Origin: Corallium rubrum
Lineage: Eukaryota; Cnidaria; Anthozoa; Scleralcyonacea; Coralliidae
DNA length: 64,000 nt
Direction of reading: 5' to 3'
NCBI GenBank assembly: GCA_964035015.1
Contig: OZ036008.1
Span: 11,805,192 to 11,869,191, forward strand
The position numbers and the translations under genes were made by a program. Position 1 is the stretch's first letter, and each line of letters starts with the position of its first letter. Positions 35,704 to 46,802 of the stretch are shown in pieces. Under the pieces are notes generated by a model. The model did not search any database. It had not been told where the DNA came from and was given only the letters and a program-made list of their open reading frames with translations.

Positions 35704-38157
35704 ATGGATATAGAGAAAGGATCAGTAAAAAGGCAAAAGAAATGCTCAAAACTGAGCCGGTCTTCTTCTTCAAGTAGTGAAGATAATAACAGTGGAAGTT
35801 CTAGAAGAAAAAGGCGTTTGAAAGAGTCAAAATTGACTAAGAATGATGGCAAAGAGTTGACTAGAACTGATGTTGAAGGGAATAATGGTGATGAGTTTGG
35901 TAGAAAGATTAAAGGAAGGAAGAGAAGAGGGAAAGTGAAGAGAAAGGAGGAAAGTGAAGATTCAAGTAGTCCATCTTCATCCGAGTCCAAACGACGGAGA
36001 AAGAAAAAACGGAAGGAGAAAAAAAGAAAGGAAAAGAAGAAGAAAAAGATTAAGAAGAAAGAGAAGGAATTAAAAAAACAAGAGGGAAGCATAGTAAAGA
36101 TAAAGGCTGTGATTTCAGAAAATGAAGGTGATAAGGAAGGTATGTCTATGATGTCATAGCTACTTTGAATTTTTAATGTGTAGGTGTACATTGGAAAATA
36201 TTATAAAATGTGTAAAGTGCAGTGGTATAAAAAACAGGCAAAGAAGATGTTATAAATATTTACTGTACTATACATTATGTATAACAGGACAACAAGAGGA
36301 TATTCTGTCTGGTCCTAAGCCAATGAAATCAACTGAAGAACCAAGAAGGTAATTAACCTATTGCTGCCTTGGTGTACGGGGTTTGAACGTTTTCTCTTTC
36401 AAGAGTAAGATTGGTTGGTGTTAGGCAAAGCAGGCAGGAATGGGTTAAACAAAATAAGAATATGAATCAGGGATAGAGCCAGGGGAGCTGCGGTTCCCCC
36501 TTTTTGATATAAAACAACAGACATGTAACTACAAAACTGATGCAATACGAATTATATCAGGAAATAAACTGTAAACAGTGTATTCAATCTACTGAGTCTA
36601 TGTGACGTTTGCGTGTTTTGAGTATTTTTTATATGACGTTTTTTAACCTTTAGAGTCTGTAAAATCAAAATCTTCCTCCAAAAGCCAGGACGTGGCATTT
36701 CAGCGACTCTCGATTTCAAAATTTCTCAGGGGAGCATGCCCCTGGACCCCCCTAAAAATTTATTTTGATTTCAGCTCCCCCCTTTCAAAATTCTGGCTAC
36801 GTCCCTGATATGAATACAAGATTAATAAGAACTATATTATCATGTATGGTATATTATTTTACTTTTAGAGTAATGGTACCCATGACAAAAGAAGAATATG
36901 AAAAACAACAGAGCCAAGTGAGGAGAGTGTTTGATCCTGATACTGGAAGAGAAAGGTAAATTACACTATAGGGGACTGGTAGGTAATTGATATGCTATAT
37001 TTAACAAATAGATTCCATTTTGCCGTTGTCTGTTCAGTTATAGATGCACAGATGACATCAGAACGTGGTAAGAACAAAAAAGTGGCCCACGAGACGGTCA
37101 AGTGGGTCACTGATGTTCTTACCACATTGTGACGTCTTCTGTGCATCTATAACTGAACAGACAACAAAAAAATGGAATCTATTTGTTTTATACAATATAA
37201 AAATTACACAATACTTCTTGCTGGATTTTGGGGCATGAAGAAAGAAAAAAGCAAGTCAGCTGATGTGATCTGACGTGATCCATGTGTCTGTCCTCTAATA
37301 GATCATGGCCAACAACCAATGAGAACACATATAGCAACCAGGATATTGTATAAATATAGGTAGACAGAAAGCCAGCACTTAATTGTGATGGAAAAAATTA
37401 TTGTTTTACTTTAGGTGGTGGTGGTGATGGTGGTGATAGTATTGGTGGTGATGATGGTGGTGATAGTGGTGGTGGTGATAGTAGTGGTGGTGGTGGTTGT
37501 CGTGATAGTATTGGTGGTGGTGATAGTAGTTGTGGTGGTGGTGATAGTAATGGTGGTGGTGGTGGTGATGGTGGTAGTGGTGATGATGGTGCTGATAGTA
37601 GTGGTAGAGGTGGTGATGATGGTGGTCATGATACTGGTGGTAGTGATAGTAGTAGTGGTGGTGATAGTAGTGGTGGTGGTGACAGTAGTGGTGGTGGTGA
37701 TGTTGGTGGTGGTAGTGATGGTGATGGTAGTGGTGATAATAGTGTGGTGATAGTAGTGGTGGTGGTGATATGGGTTGAATGTTTGACCAATACTCATTCA
37801 AAAACCAAATTATCTTTCAGACTGGTTAAAGGAGATGGTGAGATTGTTGAGGAAGTTGTCAGCTATGAAAGGCACAAAGAAATTAATAAGGTATACACTG
37901 ATCAGTTGTGATGGTGTTCTTGTCCCCACAGTCCCTCATTTCTCATAACCCTTTCTCTTAACATGCAAGATGAGAATAAAATATTAAATAATTTTTATAA
38001 ATAATATATTTCCTGTTATTCACACATTTTAAATTACATGATTAGGGTATTATTATTATTTTTATTATAACAGCTTTCGACAATTGGTGATGGTGCTGCA
38101 TTTCAAAAATCACTTGGATTTAACAGGTATACAGATAATAAAATATACAGATGTTAA
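35704..38157 (+). CDS. ARL6IP4: ARL6IP4/SRp25-like nuclear splicing-associated protein (five exons)
   Basis: Exons 35704-36139, 36288-36348, 36869-36955, 37821-37890 and 38074-38157 join in frame into about 245 residues. The N-terminal two thirds are Ser-rich then Lys/Arg-rich (SRSSSSSSEDNN; long KKRKEKKRKEK runs), as expected for a nuclear-speckle protein. The conserved C-terminus reads VPMTKEEYEKQQSQVRRVFD then PDTGRERLVKGDGEIVEEVV and SYERHKEINK, diagnostic of the ARL6IP4 family. The last exon starts LSTIGDGAAFQKSLGF, a version of the family end. The start ATG is the first in frame after a stop at 35656. The final exon could instead splice on at 38127, which would change only the last few residues. 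Confidence 0.85.
36468..36807. mobile_element. hAT-type MITE with perfect 8-bp target duplication
   Basis: Flanked by atatgaat on both sides. Ends CAGGGATAGAGCCAG and CTGGCTACGTCCCTG are inverted repeats. The 340-bp interior has no transposase. It lies in the second ARL6IP4 intron, and is the reference copy for the family at 4252, 26938 and 42287. Confidence 0.9.
37003..37190. repeat. MITE with 85-bp inverted arms
   Basis: Arms run acaaatagattccatttt to aaaatggaatctatttgt, with ctgttcagttatagatgcac inside. The same sequence occurs at 34067-34259 and as a half-copy at the 5' end of units C and D. ARL6IP4 intron 3. Confidence 0.88.
37414..37770. repeat. (GGTGAT)n-type microsatellite
   Basis: About 350 bp of ggtggtgat/agt repeats in ARL6IP4 intron 3. 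It yields open frames of His/Thr/Val only. Confidence 0.95.
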
Positions 38158-38564
38158 CCATTCTGATTCATATGGTATATACTGTATATGGAATGGTAAA
38201 TGCCAGTACCCATAGTACTGTACATGTTTGCTTATTCTGAAGTTGTTCCAGTGGTGAAGTTCCAGTCATGGAGGTAAAACAGCATTGTGAGTATCACTGA
38301 TAAAGTCAATTTTGGTGGGAAGCAGATTTCAATCACACTTGGTCATAGCCAGACTGAGTATACATGTATGTAAATCATGGTAGAAACCAACCAGGGACAC
38401 ATCCACCACAAGATTTATTACCATGGTCATTTATTAAGTGGTTATAGTATATGGTAGTTCAATGACTTTTGTGTCAACATCCACTGTCATCTAGTGGTTG
38501 ATAGGTGGTGCTTTAACCATCCTGTGGCTTGGTTGTGCTTTGAAAGGATGGAATCCCATGATTA
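38158..38564. other. Intergenic DNA between convergent ARL6IP4 and SPRING1
   Basis: About 400 bp holding both 3' UTRs. A minus-strand AATAAA (tttatt at 38430-38435) could end SPRING1 mRNA. Nothing else recognised. Confidence 0.5.
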
Positions 38565-41466
38565 TTATGGCTCTGTTTCAGGATGTTTTGCTCCAAAACA
38601 GTGTTTGTACTTGCTATTGCGGTAATGGTTCTCATGAATAACACTCTGAAAAGAGAAACCATAGTCATACATTACTGTATTACCAAGACTGTAATTTCAA
38701 CATTTATTAAGTGTGTAATAAGTACAGGACCCAAAAACATTGTCATCCCTTCAAACTAGAAAAGATTTTGAGCAAGTGGATTTCTTGTTACCCAACACAT
38801 CTGGTCAGTTACATTCTATTTATGATTGTGTACAGTACCTCAGAGGATGTTCGACATTTCGCCAAGCAAAATTCAAACTGATCTCCAACCTTCTTTAGGA
38901 TACTTCTGCTGTTGTTTGCTAGTATTGTTCGAAGCAGAGTTTGCTGCAAGGTGAAAGTTCAATTATTAAGCACTATTAGCCATTCCTTGGCTAATTACAT
39001 CTATGTACATACAATATCCTATCAGGATCCTATCATGATCCTATCAGGATCCTAATGGGGATCCTGCACAGATCCTATCATGATCCTACCATGATCCTAC
39101 AAGATCCTGCAAAGATCCTATCAGGATCCTGTACAGATCCTATCATGATCCTATCAGGATCCTAATGGGATCCTGCACATCCTATCATGATCCTGCAAAG
39201 ATCCTATTGTAATCCTCCAGATTCTATCAGGATCCTGTACAGATCCTGAATGGGATGGTTACAAAAATCTCAGGGGGGGGATGCCAAGTAAAGATGCTGG
39301 GTACCAAATGACATGCCTTAAGAATGTTCTATATTTAGATCATGTGAACACAAGAGGTGGGTAAAAGGAGCCATAGAATAATAGTGGCTACTTTCAACAA
39401 TTTTAATTTAATAAACCTACTTTGTTTGGATGCTGACAACATGAAACACAATGTTCATAAACACTACAACAATGATTCACAAGACAACTGTTGCACATAA
39501 ATTGCTTTGCTGTAATTCCATTTGGAAAACAACACCCACTGGAAAGCTTGTCAGGCCATTCACAGATGTAACCTGCAACAAAAAACAAAAGCAGCCTTTT
39601 ATATATATTTATCAAATTAATTAAAAATTCATGAAGAAAATTCAAAAGAAATGAATATTTAATTAATATCTGTAAATCGCATAGAGATTCGTCCTTTTAA
39701 CTCAAATCACTCCAACTTGAAAAATACAGTGCTCTCAATAAGCAAAATGATGGCATGCGGAAAATCGCACGCGCAAAACACTCTGCGTGTGTGATGCTTT
39801 TTCGCATAACTAATGAAGTGTCCCGTTACTAACTATTAAATTTACTATACTGGGAAACAATTTCAACATGCAACTTTCAACTTTTTGACAGATCAAATGC
39901 ACTATTAATACTACAGTATTAACAATAATATAAAAACTAAATGTCCATGAATAAGATTAATCACTTGAAGACTCATAATAATATTGTCTCTTGAGAAAGA
40001 AAGCCGTATGTATGAAAACGATTGGATGGTGTAAATTATTAACTTCCAGTACAGATATACGATATAAACTAATCTATTACAAAATAACAAAGGATTTCAG
40101 TAAAAAATAAACTATATAAATAAAGTTAAAAACACTGTCAGTCACTCGTTTCTAAAGAGGATTCACTGGTGCAGCTTTCGTCACTGTCCGACGACGAGTC
40201 TTCAACTTCTAGGTGTGGCACTTTTGTTGTTTGTTGAGGTTGGATAACTTTGTCAAGCTTTCTTTTCCGTCGTTTTCATAGGTAGACTTCGAGCGCTCTT
40301 TTGATGATTTCTTCACGTGTGTCAGTTTGATGACAAACTTAAATTTGTAACTTGAGACTTGAGCTTTTGAGCTTTTAGTGTTGTTTCGCGCTTGCAACTT
40401 ATCGCACACCCCTACGGTTTATGGCGTGCGTGGGTGTGTGCGCGTGTGATTGCACGCGTCATATTGAGAGCACTGAAATAGTTTGAAAACATGGCTACTT
40501 AGATGTGTCCATTTGATAATTAAAGCATTCACAGCCGATCTGTATCTGATTTACAATGGCTTGCCTTGTAAATCAGATACAGATCACTGCTCATCCTTTA
40601 TCTATTACATATTGATAATTTTCATTTGACGTTCATGGCAGCCATATTGGTAAACCACCATCTTTATCCTATGGGAATTCAGCTTTATAGCCTGGTTTCC
40701 ATAAGTCATAAGATCATCTTGACTACCCCAATCATCCCAATCTCCTGAATCCATCCAATCAGAGTGTGTGATTCAAGATATCTCAAGTAGGATTGGAGAG
40801 ATTTGGGCAATCGGGGTGATCGAGATGATGTTATGGAAACCAGGCTTAAGTGAAAAACTATTTGAAACTCTCTTCACCAACCTCGATCATCGACGATAAT
40901 ATTTGAGCCCTGAGCTGAGTTTCGGCATTTTTTGTAACCTTTAGAATCAATCCATTTAAACGTTGGTACATCTTCCTCTACAAGCTCATCTGATTCATCT
41001 GTCTACATTAAAACAAAATGTGACATTTCGTATACACCAATTTCAAACTTAGTTTATTTGACAACGCTTTATAGTTTGTCAGTTTACAAATAGTTTAATA
41101 TTAAAACATCCGAGTTTCTCTACCTTTCTATAGCATCAAAAACACGCCCTGGCTGCGTATAACTACAAGTTTTAATGTACTGTACTGAACTACAAATTAT
41201 AATCCTATAACGTTACTATATAAATATACGAAAACTTCAGCTATAGACACGAAGACACCCTTAGTTGGTGTAGAATTGTTTAGCTTTACAAAATATATTA
41301 AAAAATCAACATTTATTCACTCAGTGACCATTAAAATAGGTAGTTTATTTTAGTACAAAATAAATGTTTTCTGCAGCTTGCTTACCTCTGTCAAGATGTT
41401 ACGCAGAAAGACTATCACAGCTACAGTTACCAAAAAAGCTAAAAACCACCGATAATACAATCTCAT
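38565..41466 (-). CDS. SPRING1: SPRING1/C12orf49-like SREBP-pathway Golgi protein (five exons)
   Basis: Exons 41466-41386, 41002-40882, 39572-39421, 38943-38839 and 38645-38565 give about 179 residues in one frame (human about 205). Residues 1-27 are a signal-anchor (YYRWFLAFLVTVAVIVFLRN). The conserved luminal domain has KKCRNSAQGSNII, GYICEWPDKLSSGCCFPNG, CNSCLVNHCCSVYEHCVSCC, QHPNK and FEFCLAKCRTSSE, with the family's Cys pattern, then SVIHENHYRNSKYKHCFG. SPRING1 is known as a cofactor of site-1 protease in SREBP activation. The exon 3 frame reads on past its donor at 39420, which is intron. Confidence 0.9.
39012..39252. repeat. Palindromic undecamer array (GATCCTATCAG-type)
   Basis: About 20 copies of gatcctatcatg/gatcctatcagg/gatcctgcacag, period 11-12 bp. 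The GGATCC palindrome recurs repeatedly. It lies in SPRING1 intron 3. Confidence 0.85.
39727..40475. mobile_element. 749-bp non-autonomous DNA element in SPRING1 intron
   Basis: Terminal repeats CAGTGCTCTCAATA / TATTGAGAGCACTG are perfect over 14 bp and flanked by aaata on both sides, suggesting a 5-bp duplication. Subterminal words rich in cgcacgcg are inverted. A minus-strand 66-codon frame (40209-40409) is Lys/Ser-rich and not recognised. Superfamily unassigned. Confidence 0.75.
40537..40585. repeat. Perfect 20-bp stem hairpin
   Basis: gatctgtatctgatttacaa pairs with its exact reverse complement at 40566-40585 around a 9-nt loop. SPRING1 intron 2. Possibly a tiny MITE or small hairpin RNA source. 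Confidence 0.85.
40688..40847. repeat. MITE, AGCCTGGTTTCCATAA ends
   Basis: Inverted ends agcctggtttccataa/ttatggaaaccaggct and an internal pair gatcatcttgact/cgagatgatgt. About 160 bp, in SPRING1 intron 2. Confidence 0.85.
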
Positions 41467-42799
41467 CTGATGTTACCAAACTGCTTTAAATAACCGTTTT
41501 ATCTTACAGAATTGAAATACAGACAAATATCGACAGATGTATCGGTATATCTGACACAATTTGTAAATTTTAGCGTTTTGTGACTTTTGTTACACAGACT
41601 CAGACGTCACGTCCGGTTACGTCACATCCGGCTTTCCATCATTTGTGGGTTATTTTTGGAAGAATTTATTAACTAGAGAGAGTGGGGTTAATTTATTATT
41701 TGATCATATTGTGTAATAGGTCACTCATAATAATATTAACCACAGGGTTTAAGGAGATGGGGTGATTGAAGATAAAAACTGAGTGTGTTGGAAATTAGAG
41801 GGGGATTAATTTTTGAAGCTCCCTAGCCCCCAACCCCAGAAAAAGGACCCGGCCAAGGCCTCAACTACACTAATACGTGAAATGGGCTACATTTATGGTT
41901 GTATCTCAAAAAGATTTTCGATTGAAGCACGATTGAAGGTTCAACCATTGCTACTTGCCAGTGGCAGACTAGAAGCCAGAAATAGCTAGGGTCTGTCCAA
42001 AAGCTTTAAAGGGTAAAAGTTTGGAACGACCAACTTGCCTATTAAACAATGGTTGTGAGAGACAAGACAATTGGTTGCCCATCTTAAGCAATAGCCACAG
42101 TCCTTAAAATTCGAAAATTTACAAGAATTTTTGAAAATCCGTTATTGCAATCATTGAAAATTTTTTGAAAATCCATGAAATTTTGGGAAAATCCATAAAA
42201 TACTCGAATAATCTATTGCATTTTTGGAAAACAATCAAATCCTTGAAAAACGCATCAAATCTAAGGAGTGATCACTAGCCAGGATTTGAAAGGGGGTCCG
42301 GGGCATGCTCCCCCGGGAAATTTTGAAATCGAGAGTCCGCTGAATTGCTGAAATGCATTTCCTGGCTTTTGGAGGAAGATTTTACAGACTCTAAAGGTTA
42401 AAAAACGTCATATAAAATATTCAAAACACGCAAACGTCACATAGATACTCAAAATGCATACACTCAGTGGATTGAATACACTGTTTACAGTTTATTTCCT
42501 GACACAATGGTTGTGAAGCGCTGAAGCAAAAAGCACGTGCCTTGACAGGAAGAGCCACGCTGTATTTCTGATGAGATGATGTGGAAACAATAACAATATC
42601 TTGCAATCTAATTGGCTTACAGCTCACACGTCGATCGCGAAAACAATGGCCAAGCTCCCCAGACGAGATTGGCAGCAGCAGGTTCGGGTTTGTTGATTTC
42701 GTATTTGGAAAGGCAACAGTTGTGTCGCAGGGAAACGCTTAGAAGGGGGTAATATCAAATTGGCTGTTTTTCATCTGATCGAGCAATCCACTGTTTCTA
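41467..42799. promoter_or_regulatory. Intergenic region between divergent SPRING1 and MNT-like genes
   Basis: Should contain both promoters. tcacgtccggttacgtcacatccgg at about 41604-41630 carries cAMP-element-like and ETS-like words 140-165 bp upstream of the SPRING1 ATG. A hAT-MITE copy occupies 42287-42510. Otherwise no feature recognised. Confidence 0.5.
42287..42510. repeat. hAT-type MITE family copy, truncated
   Basis: Contains gggggtccggggcatgctcc, tttcctggcttttggagga and the catataaaatattcaaaacac block of the family. The left end is eroded. Confidence 0.7.
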
Positions 42800-45602
42800 A
42801 TGAGTCTCGCAGCATTATTCGAAGCAGCTAGGTTTATCGAAAGTGGCGAAAACCAGAACGATTTCAGTACACGTGGTAAGATTCATTAGCCATGTGGCTA
42901 CATGACTTTCGAGGCCTTTTTCTGTTCTCGCCGCTTTCTAAACGCGTCTACTTCGCTCTCGTTTATTTCAAGGCACTACATCAAACAGTTCAGTAAGTCC
43001 AGGCACTTCTACAGCATCTGATTCGGATTCAGAGAGAGGAAGACGACGGCCAGGCGGGTGAGTGTTTAAATTTCAGAGCAATGACGCCACCAAGTTGACT
43101 TTATATTAAAGTTGTCCTTCGCAGTTTGAGCGATTATATCAAATTGTACGCGAAGCACTGCGCGAGAATATTACATTAAATTCGACGAAATGATACAAAT
43201 AATATGCCCTGAACTTGTCTTCTTGTATTTCTTCTAGAGCTGGAACTCGGGAAATCCACAATCGTCTCGAAAAAAATCGGTAAGGATTCGCGTTTGGAAT
43301 TTTCTCTGTGTAGTTCAACTTTCCTGCTCAGCATGTCGCCATTTGCATACAATACCAGTGCTCTAGATTCCTCATAGGAGTGCCTTTATTTTTTCCCTTT
43401 CGTTTAAACTCCGTGTATTTAGGTAGATTTTCGTGTTTGTACAAGTGCTGTCTTCTTGTCGAAGCCTTCAAGGGGACTTGTGTGTGTGTCTGTCGTCTTT
43501 ATATATATTTTCTACTTCACTTCATACGGTATGTCGGTGTCTCATGACACAAATCATTTTCTATTTAGGCGAGCTCATTTGAAAGTTTGTTTCGAAACCC
43601 TGAAAAGCGAAATTCCTAGTCTGGACGACAGAAAGACGTCGAATTTAAACATTTTAAAAAGCGCATTACGTTATATACAGGTAAATAAGGGGCTTCGTTG
43701 CTGTATTTTATCTAGATGAAAGCGCTTAATTTGCAAAACAAACACCAAGCTGTCTATTTTTAAACTACTTATATACCTGAAGTGTCATATTTAAAACCGC
43801 ACAAGAAGGAGTTGTGTTTTATAGTGTGAAATATACCATATATTTGCATTAAATATCGAATTTTAGTTCGTACTGTTTCAGCGATGAAGTATTGTGGGAT
43901 TTACAATTATGATAATTTTGGCCTTGACGACTGTTTTCCCTTTTTTTCGGGATTTATTTATTCCTTATTTGATGTGTTCTTTTGAATAATTTAATTGCAG
44001 GTCAATGCTTAGTCTTTTTCTTCAATGTTTGGCAATTTTTTGTGGATTTCATTGCTAAATTCTTGAAGGTTAATGACCTAAATCATTTAACGTGTTGGGG
44101 CATGTTTAAACTTGCCTGATAAAATCAATTCGATTATTTCAAGCTGTTTGAAGGCATGCATTGTGTGTGTTTCCTGATAAGCAATCTGTATGCCAAGAAG
44201 ATTGTTTGATGAAGCTCTGTTATGCGATGTTGACAGCTGGGTTTGGGGCATTGAAGGGGAAAACAATAGTTTGTTTTTGTTTGGGTGACCTTGACTTAAT
44301 GACAAGGTTTTTGATAAGGCCATTTGCTGAACAAGTCTGGAATATGTCAGACAATTTTACTTGTCAAGGGAAGACCGCCTCCTGCCCTAGTGGGAGTTAA
44401 AGCATTATGTAACCACAATTACTAGAAGTATCTGGAAGTATCTAGATACTGGACTAAACCATGTAAATAAGCTATTGAAGGTCAGATGTATAGAATAACA
44501 TGCTGACAAGGTTTCCATCATTAAGGTGGCTGTCCCTGTCCTTTTCTGATCTGTACTTGAGTGATTTGTTGCAGAAATTCTATCAACAAATGTGTGTTCC
44601 TGCCTTCCATTTCTGTTGTCTAGGAGCTGCCCTCGGTAATAGTATAAGACACAAGTTCTAGAAATTTTTGCATGTGAGGGGCAGGTATTAGCTTGTGGAT
44701 TTAACCCATGTATTCCTGCCTGAGCTGGCCAAAAATGGTCTAAGACTATTATAGACAATTCTACTTGTCAATGGTAGAACCCTCAGACATCCTAGGTAGC
44801 AATAAGTTAAGAAGTCTATTCTGGAGCTAACCTTGTACCCAGAGTCTTTTCTCGGTTCTTGCTAGGTTGTGAACTTTTCTTGATCAAAGGTTCCTTTATT
44901 ATTTTACTCTGTCTGATGCCAGATGATTTTACTTGAAGCTTAGACATCCTAGGCAGCAGTGCATTAAAACTGATCTTATATAAGTGGCTGTTTACAAGGA
45001 AGTAAGGTTACCCTAGCACCTGGGTTACACTAGTGTCCTTGTAAACATGACAAACAAAATAAACAAGAAATGTACAAGAGCTAGGGGTAACCCAGGTGCT
45101 AGGGTAATCCTGCCTCTTTGTAAATTGAGGACCTAAGTGGCTTGACTGAAGAGTGGGTCACGACAAGTTGGCCAGTGAGTTTGAGTCAATATGAAAGATG
45201 TGTAATTTTTCATAGTGTGAGCTGCTGGTGTATTTTTATAGTGAATAATTTTTTATTCTACTTTGTTTTTGTCAACAGAATTTAGAAAAGAGAACCAACC
45301 AATACACCAAAGAGAGGGAGGACTTAAAAAAACACAACCTGAGTCTTCGTGGAAAACTCAAGGTTTTAAGGACAGACATTAAAAATCTTTTAGAAATAAA
45401 TGGAAAAAATGGCGTGAAAGGTGAACCAACTTTGGCTCTTGAATTGGAGAGTTCTACGAGCAATTCAGCAGCATTGTCGGTTTCAGTAAGTAATTTGTCA
45501 CCAGTTTCTGTAGCAACCCAAACTATGCCTTTGGCTAAGAAAGAAAAGGATGAGAATACATCAGATGAAGAAATTAATGTTGATGATGTAGGAGAATCTT
45601 AA
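42800..45602 (+). CDS. MNT: MNT/MAD-type bHLH-leucine zipper repressor (five exons)
   Basis: Exons 42800-42875, 42973-43057, 43238-43279, 43569-43680 and 45279-45602 give about 212 residues. Residues 1-14, MSLAALFEAARFIE, form a Sin3-interaction helix like that at the very N-terminus of MNT. After a Ser-rich linker comes the basic helix-loop-helix: GTREIHNRLEKNRRAHLKVC then FETLKSEIPSLDDRKTSNLN and ILKSALRYIQNL, with the E-box-reading H/E/R residues. A short zipper follows. Family proteins pair with MAX and recruit Sin3 to oppose MYC. The bHLH is closest to MNT, but the length is like MXD proteins. The exon 4-5 junction falls inside helix 2 (YIQ/NLE). Confidence 0.92.
43700..44700. other. MNT-like intron 4, first part
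   Basis: AT-rich intronic DNA. Open frames here carry no recognisable domain. No clear repeats except degenerate words. Confidence 0.45.
44860..44960. repeat. Dispersed 'gccagatgattttact' repeat copy
   Basis: Reads tattttactctgtctgatgcc then agatgattttacttgaagc, the reverse orientation of the 5224-5440 family. Related fragments lie at 44700-44780. Confidence 0.5.
44982..45137. repeat. MITE, ccctagcacctgggt family
   Basis: Arms ttacaaggaagtaaggttaccc and ggtaatcctgcctctttgtaa are inverted, with ctagcacctgggtta/taacccaggtgctag inside. A longer relative is at 50128-50775. MNT-like intron 4. Confidence 0.85.
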
Positions 45603-45900
45603 AGGTTGGTGTAGACAATGTTTAAATTTACATATTTACATCACATTGTATTACATTAGTATTAACTAAGGTGCATTACATCATAAACACATTACATGAC
45701 ATCACATGTATCGTAATACAGGATGTGGTGTTGTGTTGCATTGCATTTAGAATAAATTAAACTAAAATTATTAATATCTGCATTACATGTTACACACATA
45801 TTATTATTGAATTGTTCATTACATTACATTACATATCATTAGATTAGTATTTATAATGCAATTAATAAATTATTAATTGTATTACAGTATTGCAAAAAAT
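45603..45900. other. 3' region of MNT-like gene, ACAT/TTACA-rich
   Basis: AATAAA at 45751-45756 is a plausible poly(A) signal. The rest is low-complexity tacatta/catcaca repeats. Confidence 0.5.
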
Positions 45901-45920
45901 TCTATATTACTGTAATAATT

Positions 45921-46262
45921 AATTGGGTGGTTGATTAGGTTGGGTGGGTGGGTGGGTGGGTGGGTGGTTGGTTGGTTGAGTTGATGGTTGGTTTGATGAG
46001 TGGTTGGTTGGTTGGTTGAATGGGTTGTTGGTTGGTTGGTTGATTGATTGATTGGATGGTTAGGTGGGTGGTTGGATTGGGTAGGTGGTTGGTTGGATGG
46101 TTGTGGGTGGGTGAGTGGGTGGGTGGTTGGGTTTGTGAGTGAGTGAGTGAGTGAGTGAGTGAGTGAGTGAGTGAGTGAGTGAGTGAGTGAGTGAGTGAGT
46201 GAGTGAGTGAGTGAGTGAGTGGGTGGGTGGGTGGGTGGTTGAGTGGGTGAGTTGCTGAGGTG
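45921..46262. repeat. GGTT/GGTG/GTGA tetranucleotide microsatellite
   Basis: ggttggtt and gggtgggt runs around about 80 bp of pure gtga. Open frames of Thr-His-Ser-Leu are artefacts. Confidence 0.95.
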
Positions 46263-46802
46263 TTTGGTTATTAACCAGACACAGTGCTAAAAAGTGGTGC
46301 CCTGTGGCATACAAAATATCGCGTTAAAAATGTCGTGTCAAAAATATACTACTGATTCCTAACGAATAAACAAATGAATGAACTCACACACAGAATATAA
46401 AGCATTTGAAAGTTAGTTGCACCCACAAGCCAACTTTCAGGGCACTGCAATTAGATCATATTACTTGTATATTAATTATTGATAACAAATAACACTGCAT
46501 ATTACTTAAACTGATACATTATGTGTTGATAATTTCATTGCAGTTTCCAAAGATGGAAGATAAAAACCAGGAAATGTTTTGTGTTAGTTATGTTACCCTA
46601 GTGATTGATGGAGGTAGACTAAATATCAGTGTTCACATTTTATTTGTGCTGTAGTAGTTTCCGTAATCTAGATGAACGGGAGGGCAGAATTAGTTATAGA
46701 ATTAGTTGGCCATTTATAATCAGGGCTAGAATGAATGAATGAATGTAGGTACAGTACAGAGTTGTTGTCTAACAATCGTAAGTTGTTATATGTTTATACT
46801 GT
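46263..46802. other. Intergenic DNA, no recognised feature
   Basis: Between the MNT-like gene and a foldback element. Short gaatgaatgaatg run near 46732. No gene seen. Confidence 0.45.

Noticed and set aside
35610..36191. 193-codon minus-strand frame rich in Phe, Leu and Ser
   Set aside because: Antisense shadow of the Lys/Arg/Ser-rich first exon of ARL6IP4.
37406..37801. His/Tyr-rich, Thr/Ile-rich and Val-rich frames on both strands
   Set aside because: All arise from the GGTGAT microsatellite in ARL6IP4 intron 3.
39012..39252. CRISPR-like array
   Set aside because: Units are contiguous 11-12 bp palindromic words with no unique spacers, in an animal intron.
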